This document shows, piece after piece, positions 9,877 to 18,596 of a DNA stretch of 64,000 bases (the first letter of the stretch is position 1; each line of letters begins with the position of its first letter). A model generated the notes under the pieces. The model worked only from the letters and a program-made list of their open reading frames with translations. It did no database searches and was not told where the DNA came from. The DNA is from Lactarius indigo (lineage: Eukaryota; Basidiomycota; Agaricomycetes; Russulales; Russulaceae): assembly GCA_025766275.1 (NCBI GenBank), contig JAFKAC010000018.1, positions 682,001 through 746,000 on the forward strand, written 5' to 3'. Both the position numbers and the translations under genes were made by a program.

Positions 9877-12800
9877 ACCCATCGGCCTGGGTGAGGGCAG
9901 TTAATTGTAACAGTGTAATCATGACTCGCTATCGTTCTATGAGAGTTCCAGTATCGATTCGCACCAGTTACGCAATGGCCGACATACGAGCACTAGTCGA
10001 TTCAGGAGCAACCCATTGCTTCATGAAACCCTCCTTCGCAAAAAGGATGGGACTTGGGACCAAATTACTCGACGTCCCAAAGAAAATATGGAATATTGAC
10101 AATACGGAAAACAAGTCGGGGCGTATCACCCATTATACGGATGTTGACGTCCAAACTAAAGGCATTCATAAGGAAATCCGTTTCCTTATTACAGATATTG
10201 GAAACGAAGACATCGTACTAGGATACCCCTGGCTTGCTATCTATGACCCGCATATCAAATGGTCACAAGCGGCTATCCATGAAGACATGCTCCCTATCAT
10301 TATTCGCTCCACCAATCCCTATGTCAAGACCACGCCAGTAGTGGCCGCCACCACCGTCCAAAGTGATGACTATGAAGTTGTACACTCCTGTGTTATCACG
10401 GACGAACAACGACAACAATTTGAAGAAGGATGCCGAATTAGAGCCACTGCCACCGACCTCGCTATTGCTGCTCAACAATACACCACTAAAGCTGAGTTAC
10501 CCCCCGAGTATCGCGAATTCGAACGTCTCTTCAGTGAAGAAGCATCGGACAGGTTTCCACCCAGCAGGCCCTGGGATCATGCCATCGAATTCAAACCCGG
10601 AACAGCTGACGCTATAGACTGCAAGATATACCCCATGACTCAAGAGGAAGACAAGAAATTACGCGAATGGATCGACGAGCAATTAAAGAAGGGGTACATA
10701 CGACCCTCCAAGTCCCCATATGCGTCGTCCTTCTTCTTTATCAAAAAGAAGGACGGTAAATTACGACCTGTTCAAGATTATCGGAAAATCAACGCGGTTA
10801 CCATCCGCAACCAATATCCACTTCCTCTCATTTCCGATCTCATTACCGACCTCAGCAACGCCCACATCTACACAAAGCTTGACGTTAGATGGGGCTATAA
10901 CAACATACGTATCAAAGAAGGGGACGAGGAGAAGGCGGCGTTCAAAACGCGATATGGGTTATTCGAACCAACGGTGATGTTTTTCGGCTTAACGAACTCC
11001 CCTGCGACGTTCCAGACCATGATGAACTTCATCTTCAGAGACATCATCGCGAAACACGAAGCACGCGGCACAACTATTCGGGTCTACATGGACGACATCG
11101 GTATCGCCACGGGACTTAATCACTCTTTACCCGACCACATCGAAGCAGTCAAAGACGTCCTCCGCGTATCCGCGGAGCATGACTTATACTACAAACTCGA
11201 GAAATGCCTCTTCCACTCCCCGCGTATGGATTACCTGGGGGTAATCCTTGAAAAGGGGGTGACACGCATGGACCCCGTCAAAATTTCAGGCATCAAAGAC
11301 TGGCCTACGCCAACCAAAGTTAAGGACGTCCGCTCCTTCCTGGGTTTTTGCAATTTTTACCGACCCTTCATACGAGGATTCGCAACCAAGGCACGACCTC
11401 TTAACAAACTTACACGAAAAGACACTGAGTGGCATTGGGGAACGGAAGAAGAGAAAGCGTTCCAAGACCTCAAAACCCTTGTCACTAGCGAACCTGTCCT
11501 CGCACACCCGGACCTTACCCAACAATTCGAACTAGAAGTCGACGCATCAGGATTTGCGACCGGAGCCGTTCTCCTACAACGCAAAGCAGACGGCAAACGA
11601 CACCCCATCGGCTACTATTCATCCACTCTCAATGAAGCCGAGCGAAACTACGACATTTACGACCTTGAACTTTTGGCAATCGTCAAGGCCTTCCGCCACT
11701 GGAGACCCCTTCTGGCGGGTTCCCCTCACAAAATCAAAGTATTCTCCGACCACCTCAATCTGCAGTACTGGAAATCACCCCAGAAGATTAGCAGACGTGT
11801 GGCTAGGGAAGTACTCGAACTTTCAGAATACGACTTTGAGATTCATCACATTAAGGGGACTTCTAATGGACGCGCCGACGCATTATCACGAAGACCAGAC
11901 TACGATCAAGGAGAAAACGACAACGAAGGGGTAACCGTGTTACCAGAAAGCGTCTTTGCACGCGCCACTACGCTAGAAGAACCACGACATCCACATTGGA
12001 GACCTGAGATCTTACCGGTTGAGATGACTCCGGAACATCCAATTTACGAGCAAGATACAGCTAAGTTAAAACCCTGGGTTGACGCTCACAAACTAAAAGA
12101 TATTGAGGGAACGTGGTACAAAGATGGACGCCGAGTAGTCACCGGCGGCATCCATGATAAACGCACCATCATCGCTGCACACCACGACTCTCCTGTCTAC
12201 GGTCACCCCGGTATTAAACGGACTCTCCAGCTCACTGAGCGACATTACTGGTGGCCCCAAATGAAGAATGACGTCACAGACTACGTCAAAGGCTGCGCAG
12301 AATGCCAGCGACACAAAGTCAACCTCCGCCCCATTAGGGCACCTCTACAACCTATCTACCCGAAACCAGAAGCCCTGCCATTCGAGACTATCGCAGTGGA
12401 CTTCATTACCAAACTCCCCATCTCTCGGGGATACGACTCTATTCTAACGGTAACAGATCACGATTGTACCAAAGCCGCCGTTTTTATCCCTTGTAACGAA
12501 GAGATAACGGCAGAAGGGACGGCTGCCCTGTACGTTTCTCACGTCTTCCCACGATTCGGACTCCCCTCGCGCGTTATCAGTGATCGAGATCCCCGTTTCG
12601 CATCCAAGTTTATGCGGGAGATATGTAAAATCCTTGGCATCAGCCAAAATATCTCAACCGCTTATCATCCCAGAACCGACGGCCAATCAGAACGGACGAA
12701 CCAATGGCTAGAACAATACCTCCGCTTCTGGGTAAATGAGCGACAAGATGACTGGGTCCGTTATCTGCCCATGGCGGAATTCACGCATAATAACTGGCCT

Positions 12801-14654
12801 AATGAAACCACAAGGGAATCCCCCTTCTTCCTCTTATCTGGGTTCAATCCTCGCGCTGATTGGACCGACAGGCCTTCCCCTATCCCACAGGTGTCACTAA
12901 GACTAGACCAATTTAAGCAAGCACGGCAACGCGCCTTTTCTTGCATGCTCCGGGCGCAAAAGTCATGGGTCAAGCACAAAGATACGCCCAGATTCAAGGA
13001 AGGAGACCTCGTGTGGCTAGAAGGACGCCACTTACGCACTCATCAACCAACCGCAAAATTAGCTGCGAAGCGCCATGGACCATTTAAGGTCATCCAGGTG
13101 ATGTCTCCTGTCAACTATCGCCTCGAACTTCCCACGCAGTGGAGCATCCACGATGTTTTCCACATAGATCTTCTCACACCTTATCGTGAGACACCCACGC
13201 ACGGACCAAATTATCAGCGCCCACCACCTGATTTGGTCGATAACGAAGAAGAATACGAGGTCGAGAAGATTCTAGACTCTCGACGGTTTGGCAGAAGACG
13301 TCGGCTCCAATACCTTGTCAAATGGAAGGGCTATCCAGACTCAGACAATCAATGGATAGATAAGGATGACGTGTTCGCCGACGAAGCCGTTCGGGACTTC
13401 AAACATTCAAACCCCGACAGAGAAACGCATATAAGGATGGCATCCTGTCGTGATAAGTCCCCATCTCTCATTCACTCCATGTCCTCTACTCGACGCAATG
13501 ACCAGCTCGCACTCCTCTCTACCCTTGTCAACGACTCCTCCGCCACGCTTGTTGACCCCGACACCACCGACGACACCGCAACCACTGGAGTTGCAGTTGG
13601 AGGCCGTACCCCCATGCAGCATGAGGAAGACGGCCCTATCACTAGTGAAGAACTGCACCAGACACTGCAACGATTCCCTGTGCCCGTACAGGGAACTCTC
13701 GACGACGATCCAGCAACAACTCAACCAACACCTCCGCAACCAATGTACGCCCTCACGAACCCCGATACCGGTGAGCCCGAGGTCTTCCTCACCGAAGACG
13801 AGCTCTTTCGGCTTCAAGCAGCTGTCCCGCGCGGTGAAACCGCCCGACGCCATGAAGAAGTACGAACAAGAATGGAAGGAGACGGCGGCGCGGTGGCAGT
13901 GGGAGCAACTGCATATCGCCGCCTGCCGACGCCGAATGATGAAGGAGCGGAAGGAGTACTGGACGAAGATGAGGATGAGGACGAACTTGGAGACCATTAC
14001 CCCATCAGGCACGCATTCCTTAACCATGAATTCTACGCTGAAGATCCAGCCGCCACTCCCTACCTCGTCGACGCAGCGGGGGGGCCTCTACACAGAGGAC
14101 GAGTCGCCGTGGCACAAGCGGCTCGTTATACACCAATGGGCGAACGAGACCCCGCAACCAGGGCCGTCGTCCCTGAGGGGTTCCGGGTCAATAGAGGACC
14201 CGATTACATTCCGTTCCCGATCAAACTCCCCAACGGACCGACGGTACAAGCCTCCCACGTACAAGTTATCCGAGGAGGAGACCCCTTCGTACTCGGACTA
14301 GCTCCGGGGTCTGGTTTCCTCTATGGGAAACCCCTCTACGCCACTCCCCATCTCCCAAAGAACAACCGCGCGTTCATCCCTCACGAGGAGTATTTCATGC
14401 TCCGCGACCGACACCCCACCGACTTGCTGCTTATGCGCATTGGGGACGTCACCCTCACGCAAGAATTGCGCCGGTTCCGGCAGTTTGCCTTTGCCGAGGA
14501 CCAGCTAGAAAAGCGCATTCAGCAATTGCAGATGGAAAAGGAGATGGTAACGATGGACAAGAAGGACAGTCTTTATCGTTTGGAGCGTGCTAACATATTG
14601 GCAAGGATGGAAGATGAAGCAGAACGGATGAGGCAGGAATCGGTGGCGGATTAG
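9846..14654 (+). CDS. pol: Pol polyprotein, intact, element C1
   Basis: 1,602 codons open in the -1 frame relative to gag, ending TAG. Domains by residue from 9846: protease DSG 52-54; reverse transcriptase with YMDD 414-417; RNase H starting at about 566 (EVDASG); integrase zinc finger (H..H about 779, CAEC 817-820); integrase core D852, D913, E949, a perfect D,D(35)E; chromodomain about 1136-1187 (RLQYLVKWKGYPDSDNQW); then a 400-residue tail of unknown function conserved in all families here. The frame is open through the slippery site and carries conserved NPSAWVRAV before the first ATG (9921), which favours frameshifting over reinitiation. It makes and integrates the cDNA; the chromodomain probably directs it to heterochromatin. 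Confidence 0.95.
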   Translation: MEEGGFSGRLNPSAWVRAVNCNSVIMTRYRSMRVPVSIRTSYAMADIRALVDSGATHCFMKPSFAKRMGLGTKLLDVPKKIWNIDNTENKSGRITHYTDVDVQTKGIHKEIRFLITDIGNEDIVLGYPWLAIYDPHIKWSQAAIHEDMLPIIIRSTNPYVKTTPVVAATTVQSDDYEVVHSCVITDEQRQQFEEGCRIRATATDLAIAAQQYTTKAELPPEYREFERLFSEEASDRFPPSRPWDHAIEFKPGTADAIDCKIYPMTQEEDKKLREWIDEQLKKGYIRPSKSPYASSFFFIKKKDGKLRPVQDYRKINAVTIRNQYPLPLISDLITDLSNAHIYTKLDVRWGYNNIRIKEGDEEKAAFKTRYGLFEPTVMFFGLTNSPATFQTMMNFIFRDIIAKHEARGTTIRVYMDDIGIATGLNHSLPDHIEAVKDVLRVSAEHDLYYKLEKCLFHSPRMDYLGVILEKGVTRMDPVKISGIKDWPTPTKVKDVRSFLGFCNFYRPFIRGFATKARPLNKLTRKDTEWHWGTEEEKAFQDLKTLVTSEPVLAHPDLTQQFELEVDASGFATGAVLLQRKADGKRHPIGYYSSTLNEAERNYDIYDLELLAIVKAFRHWRPLLAGSPHKIKVFSDHLNLQYWKSPQKISRRVAREVLELSEYDFEIHHIKGTSNGRADALSRRPDYDQGENDNEGVTVLPESVFARATTLEEPRHPHWRPEILPVEMTPEHPIYEQDTAKLKPWVDAHKLKDIEGTWYKDGRRVVTGGIHDKRTIIAAHHDSPVYGHPGIKRTLQLTERHYWWPQMKNDVTDYVKGCAECQRHKVNLRPIRAPLQPIYPKPEALPFETIAVDFITKLPISRGYDSILTVTDHDCTKAAVFIPCNEEITAEGTAALYVSHVFPRFGLPSRVISDRDPRFASKFMREICKILGISQNISTAYHPRTDGQSERTNQWLEQYLRFWVNERQDDWVRYLPMAEFTHNNWPNETTRESPFFLLSGFNPRADWTDRPSPIPQVSLRLDQFKQARQRAFSCMLRAQKSWVKHKDTPRFKEGDLVWLEGRHLRTHQPTAKLAAKRHGPFKVIQVMSPVNYRLELPTQWSIHDVFHIDLLTPYRETPTHGPNYQRPPPDLVDNEEEYEVEKILDSRRFGRRRRLQYLVKWKGYPDSDNQWIDKDDVFADEAVRDFKHSNPDRETHIRMASCRDKSPSLIHSMSSTRRNDQLALLSTLVNDSSATLVDPDTTDDTATTGVAVGGRTPMQHEEDGPITSEELHQTLQRFPVPVQGTLDDDPATTQPTPPQPMYALTNPDTGEPEVFLTEDELFRLQAAVPRGETARRHEEVRTRMEGDGGAVAVGATAYRRLPTPNDEGAEGVLDEDEDEDELGDHYPIRHAFLNHEFYAEDPAATPYLVDAAGGPLHRGRVAVAQAARYTPMGERDPATRAVVPEGFRVNRGPDYIPFPIKLPNGPTVQASHVQVIRGGDPFVLGLAPGSGFLYGKPLYATPHLPKNNRAFIPHEEYFMLRDRHPTDLLLMRIGDVTLTQELRRFRQFAFAEDQLEKRIQQLQMEKEMVTMDKKDSLYRLERANILARMEDEAERMRQESVAD
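9858..9898 (+). other. Candidate -1 frameshift signal, gag-pol junction of C1
   Basis: Slippery heptamer G-GGT-TTT at 9858-9864 in the correct phase. A hairpin follows 6 nt later: GCC (9871-9873) and ACCCA (9877-9881) pair with TGGGT (9888-9892) and GGC (9896-9898), with the gag stop TGA in an internal loop. Confidence 0.65.
13498..14301 (+). CDS. ORF3, +1-frame overlap with pol tail, element C1 (candidate)
   Basis: 267 codons from ATG at 13498 (frame open from 13450), +1 to Pol, beginning after the chromodomain. The N-terminal half is rich in Ser, Thr and Pro. The middle is a charged helix (YEQEWKETAARWQWEQL, then KERKEYW) similar to that of family A ORF3. The C-terminal part has SSLRGSGSIEDPITF, matching SLRLKGSGQIDDPITF of A2. 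Three of the four substitutions between C1 and C2 in this stretch change Pol and are silent here. No transmembrane segment. The expression route is unknown: internal initiation, a shorter RNA or +1 shifting are possible. Confidence 0.5.
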   Translation: MTSSHSSLPLSTTPPPRLLTPTPPTTPQPLELQLEAVPPCSMRKTALSLVKNCTRHCNDSLCPYRELSTTIQQQLNQHLRNQCTPSRTPIPVSPRSSSPKTSSFGFKQLSRAVKPPDAMKKYEQEWKETAARWQWEQLHIAACRRRMMKERKEYWTKMRMRTNLETITPSGTHSLTMNSTLKIQPPLPTSSTQRGGLYTEDESPWHKRLVIHQWANETPQPGPSSLRGSGSIEDPITFRSRSNSPTDRRYKPPTYKLSEEETPSYSD

Positions 14655-14674
14655 TGAGGTGGGCCTCACTCCTG

Positions 14675-14686
14675 AAAAGGGGGTGA
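14675..14686 (+). other. Polypurine tract, element C1
   Basis: AAAAGGGGGTGA directly before the 3' LTR; it primes plus-strand DNA synthesis. The same tract precedes the 3' LTR of C2 (34730-34741), D1 (23314-23325) and A2 (38426-38437, minus strand). Confidence 0.85.
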
Positions 14687-15194
14687 TGTTACGGTACGGA
14701 CTTGGTGACTCATTACATACGACTCATGACCGGTTATGACTACGGTCCGGTATCAGTATTAGTCATGGACTCTTACATCGCATCAGTCAGCATCGTAGCT
14801 CGCATGTGATTGTGACTCATGTATGACTCATTCCTAGGATAGCTGTACTAGGGTTCGAGCTAGTTACGCTATTGGTTACTTACTGTTCCAGCGGCGCTTT
14901 AAAACCCGCGCGTATCTGTATAAATAGTCGACTCGGAAGACCAAGAGTCCCCATCTTGGTCTTCTTCAATCCACCATTTGACTCGTCTTCTATCAGCCTT
15001 AGTCTCGGACTAAGAGTGCCTCTGCTCGTGCTTACCAAGAAGCATTCTTCTTTGCCCCTTTGCTGCGGCGTGTGCCAGTGTGCCCCCGTTCAGCTTGCGT
15101 TGGGTTGACACGAGGTCCCCATTCGCCTAACTTTCGCTAAGTCGATTACGCCTCTCCCAAGTCCAAGTCGGACTGACGCCGGTGGAGCGTAACA
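14687..15194 (+). repeat. 3' LTR of C1 (508 bp)
   Basis: Direct repeat of 6880-7387, ending CGTAACA before the duplication tttca. Confidence 0.96.
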
Positions 15195-15199
15195 TTTCA

Positions 15200-16102
15200 C
15201 AATTGCGAGGAGTTCCAGGTCATAAATGTCATAATTGCGTTCTGCTTCGCTCAGCATTGCAGAATAGTATCCTATTGGGTGCTTGCGCCCGTCATGTTTC
15301 TTTTGTAGGAGGACTGCACCCACCGCAAATCCGGAGGCATTGACTTCCAGTTCAAATTGGTCTTGTAAGTTAGGGTGTGCCAGCACTGGTTCCTCTGTGA
15401 CGAGGCACTTGAGCGTCTTGAACGCACGATCTTCCTCTTCTGTCCATCTCCATTCGGTGTCTTTTCTCATGAGCCGGTTCAGTGGGCGGGTGTGTGTTGC
15501 GAAACCTCGGATGAATAAGCGGTAAAAGTTGCAAAAGCCTAGGAAAGAGCGTACGTCCCTGACTTTTGTTGGCGTCAGCCAGTCCCTGATACCGCGAACT
15601 TTTACCGGGTCCATGCGAGTTACCCCCTTTTCAAGGATTACCTCCAGGTAATCCATCCAAGGTTGGTGGAAAAGGCATTTGTTGAGCTTGAAATATAGGT
15701 CATGCTCCTGAGCGATGCAAAGTACATCCGTGACGGCTGCGATATGGTCCTCAGAGCCGTGGCCTACGCGCGTTGTGATCCCGATGTCATCCATGTAGAC
15801 CCTTATTACTGTACCGCGAAGTTTGTGCTTGGCAATTGTATCCTGATAGATGTGGTTCATCATCGTTTGGAAGGTTGCGGGCGAGTTTGTAAGGCCAAAG
15901 AACATGACCATTGGCTCGAAGAGGCCAAATTTGGTCTTGAAGGCCGCTTTTTCTTGATCCCCCTCCCGAATGCGAATGTTGTTGTACCCCCAACGGATGT
16001 CGAGTTTGGTGTAGATGTGTGCGTTGCTGAGGTCATAAATGAGGTCCTGGATAAGGGGAAGGGGGTATTGGTTGCGTATGGTATGGGAGTTGATTACCCG
16101 GT
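15200..16102 (-). pseudogene. pol: Pol fragment of B1 (RT core to RNase H)
   Basis: Middle of B1 Pol between the C1 and D1 insertions, minus strand. It runs from the RT palm through the catalytic region (the YMDDIGI motif is coded near 15790-15810) to RNase H (FELEVNASGFAVGAVLLQ) and on to DLELLAIVK at the C1 junction. It reads open throughout with only conservative changes, so this part of B1 decayed little before interruption. Its frame continues into 23784-24155. Confidence 0.9.
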
Positions 16103-16555
16103 TGTTACGGTTTCGGCGATGGACCCTTACTGTACCGGTTGTGACTACGGCGGTAAGGTAGATTAGTCACGGACTCGGCATTTACAATAGGAGTTAGGCG
16201 TTGAGGAGATGACTCAATCCTAGTACAGGTAGTAGTAGTATTAGGATTGCGGTACTTACGCGATACGTTGGACGCTACGATACGGTGACTCATAGCAGCA
16301 CTTGAAAGCCTGCTTTTCTTGTATTTAAGGTAGCTGCGGAAGACCAAGATACGCCATCTTGGTCTTCTTCAATCGTCACTTCTTGTTTCAGATCTCATCT
16401 CAAATCTCGCCTCTAAAACGATAGAGGTGCTGTTTAAACTCCTGGTGTCTTCGAACATCCAGATCTGCCTTCGTGCCATACACTTTTGGCGTGATTAGCT
16501 AAGTCGAAGTCGCCTTCATACGCTCAAGTCGAGCTGACGCTGTGACAGCGTTACA
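16103..16555 (+). repeat. 5' LTR of D1 (453 bp)
   Basis: TGTTACGG...GCGTTACA. It differs from the 3' LTR at about nine sites, all but one fitting CpG deamination. Confidence 0.95.
16322..16366 (+). promoter_or_regulatory. LTR core promoter and self-primer, element D1
   Basis: TATTTAA at 16322-16328 and self-primer ATCTTGGTCTT at 16356-16366, 34 nt apart, with the inverted copy AAGACCAAGAT at 16340-16350. Confidence 0.65.
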
Positions 16556-16557
16556 TT

Positions 16558-16568
16558 AAGACCAAGAT
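16558..16568 (+). other. Self-primer binding site, element D1
   Basis: AAGACCAAGAT, two bases after the LTR, complementary to 16356-16366. Confidence 0.78.
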
Positions 16569-16576
16569 ATATCATT

Positions 16577-18592
16577 GTGGCGACTGTCAACACCCGCGAT
16601 CAGTGGACGAGTTTTCGTCCATATCATTTAGAACAACGAGGAGATCGTAACGTACCAACCCGATTCCTGGGAGCAGCTCGGTGGAGAGATCGAGGAGACG
16701 AAACCGGATATTTTGTGGAATTTAACGGACCTACCAGGTTCAGACCTGTTGAGTTCAATTTCGACCACCTTTGTTGGGTAGAAGTTACGTGGAACCCCAT
16801 AGACCATCGCTGGGACGTAATAAGACCAGCAGGGAGGCAATACCAGTGCGATATCGACGCACGAGAGCTCAACACGCGAGCTGACTGGGGACCCATCGAC
16901 GGACAACTACGAGAACACTCCACAGGAGAAGCAGTAAGCGAAGAAACCGAAGAAGACGAGCAAAGCGAAGAAAACAGACCAGCAAGTGCTGGGCCCATAG
17001 AACAGTACACTATCCAGAGAGCTGAGTCCCTACACATCTCGGAACAACCGGAAGTCATTCACGTACATTCGCCTGCGGCAGAAATGGCTACAACCACCAT
17101 GACAACAGAAGAAATCATGAATGTGAGGGAACAAGCGGCGCGAGAAGCAGCTGAAGCAATCAGACAAGAATCCCAACGACACCTCATGCCGATAAATCCT
17201 GAGACGGGACATCGCATGACTGCAGACGATGCAGCAATCTTTCGGGCCATTGGACCAGATCAAGGAGACCCCCCGTCAGGTGAAGGACAAAGTCGAGGAT
17301 TACTGCTCGACCCTCCGCCAGGATGGGGAGGACCCCCAGGAGGGGATTTCCCTCGATGACCAGGAGGTGGAGGAAACCCGCCAGACCTCCCACACAACCC
17401 GCCAGGTGGAGATGGTGGAGGCGGCGGAGGAGGTGGCGGAAGAGGAGGCCCACCAGGAGGAGAAGGAGGAGGACATGGACACGAAAAACTGACAGGTGAA
17501 CCTCCCACCATCTTTGACGGAGACCGCACTAAGGTGGATTCGTTCCTCACGCAATGGCACGTATACTGGGGAATGAACCTCGACACCCCGGTTATGCGCA
17601 ACGACTACCGAAGGAGCCTCCTGTTCCTTTCCTACATCAAAGGGGTATCAGTCAGCGAATGGGTACTTTCGTACCTCAAATGGCTCAATTGACAAATACA
17701 ATGAGGGATAGATCAACACACTAGGGATTTGTGGAATGCGGTGGCAGAAGGGTTTAACCAAAGGTTCGTCAATACCCTTGAACGAGAACAAGCTCAAGTG
17801 CTTCTGAGGAAAGGGCTCAAAATGGTTGACGGAGATATTGACAAGTACGTCAACGAGTTTGAAGAAGCTGCCAGGAAGGCAGGATATCGCCTTAACGACC
17901 CACAAACTATCGACTTGTTCACCAAGGGGTTGCCGAAGAAACTCTATGAAAAAACCTATGACCTGGACGAGCCAGAAACATTTGACGAATGGAAGCGAGC
18001 AACGCTTCGCCAACAACACAACTACATCCACATCTGAGCACGCGTGGATGAGTACAAGGATACTAAACCAAAGAAAACGGGAAACGCCGGATGGACCGTT
18101 CCCCAAAATCTCGCCAATCCATGGGCAATGGACACATCGGCAGACCGAGCAAAGGTATGACTGGCGGGATCAGAAGAAATTGACTATGGCAAACTGCCAT
18201 ACACAAATCGACCCCCCTTCCCACCGAGAGGAGGACCGGGAGTCAGAGGTCAAGGAAGAGGGGGGTCGCGACAAGACCTAAGGACAGTCTTGTGCTATAA
18301 CTGCAATGCGCCGGGACACCTCTCACGAAACTGCCCCCATCCTAGACAGCCACGGCAGTGGCAGCAAAACCCCGGACCATCTAACGTCCGGGCAGCAGAC
18401 ACCGATTATTATGCGCAAGAGCAGCCACCGGCCCAAATACAAGCGGCCTCGACTAGCAAGACCGCCGAAGAGCGTGCCAAAGAATGGCTTACCGGAGTCG
18501 CAAACGCACCCGATGAAGTAAAGGACCTGATATTGCAGGACTTATGGGGAAAAGAGGGTTTTCGGAGCGCCCTCACCCATCGGCCTGGGTGA
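16577..18592 (+). pseudogene. gag: Gag of D1, five in-frame stops
   Basis: Starts at GTG 16577 (ATT GTG G context); the nearest upstream in-frame stop is TGA at 16535-16537 and no ATG lies between. The W/Y-rich N-terminal domain, Gly/Pro linker, capsid (FLTQWHVYWGMN), zinc knuckle (CYNCNAPGHLSRNC) and DLWGKEGF tail are all recognisable in one frame. Stops: TGA at 17357, 17690, 17702, 18035 and 18158, each replacing an Arg CGA codon of relatives. The normal gag stop is lost: TGA has become CTC, so the frame runs six codons further to 18592. Confidence 0.9.
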
Positions 18593-18596
18593 GGGC
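18556..18596 (+). other. Frameshift signal of D1 with a perfect 11-bp hairpin
   Basis: G-GGT-TTT at 18556-18562, a 6-nt spacer, then GCCCTCACCCA (18569-18579) pairing perfectly with TGGGTGAGGGC (18586-18596) around a 6-nt loop. Relatives have a 3x3 internal loop at the positions that here became CTC. Confidence 0.7.

Larger units (their letters stand above)
6880..15194 (+). mobile_element. Chromovirus C1 (family C), full length, inserted in B1
   Basis: Complete element bounded by 508-bp LTRs (6880-7387, 14687-15194) and a 5-bp duplication tttca (6875-6879 and 15195-15199). It interrupts the RNase H region of B1 pol. Without the nested solo LTR it is 7,802 bp, the same as C2. The two LTRs differ at about one site (7341 region, a CpG transition), so the insertion is young. 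Pol is intact; gag is broken by the solo LTR. Confidence 0.96.

Noticed and set aside
13407..14027. 206-codon antisense frame under the pol tail of C1 (also in C2; similar antisense frames in A2, B1, D1, F1)
   Set aside because: It mirrors the codon use of the two sense frames over the same bases. I see no conserved start or motif beyond what the sense frames impose, so it is treated as a shadow.
13498..14301. ORF3 as an envelope gene (its position after integrase invites this)
   Set aside because: No signal peptide, hydrophobic segment or Cys pattern; it is Ser/Thr/Pro-rich with a charged helix.
9921..14654. Pol as a separate gene starting at ATG 9921
   Set aside because: The -1 frame upstream encodes a peptide conserved in all families and begins at a slippery site, which fits a Gag-Pol fusion better. 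Reinitiation is not excluded.
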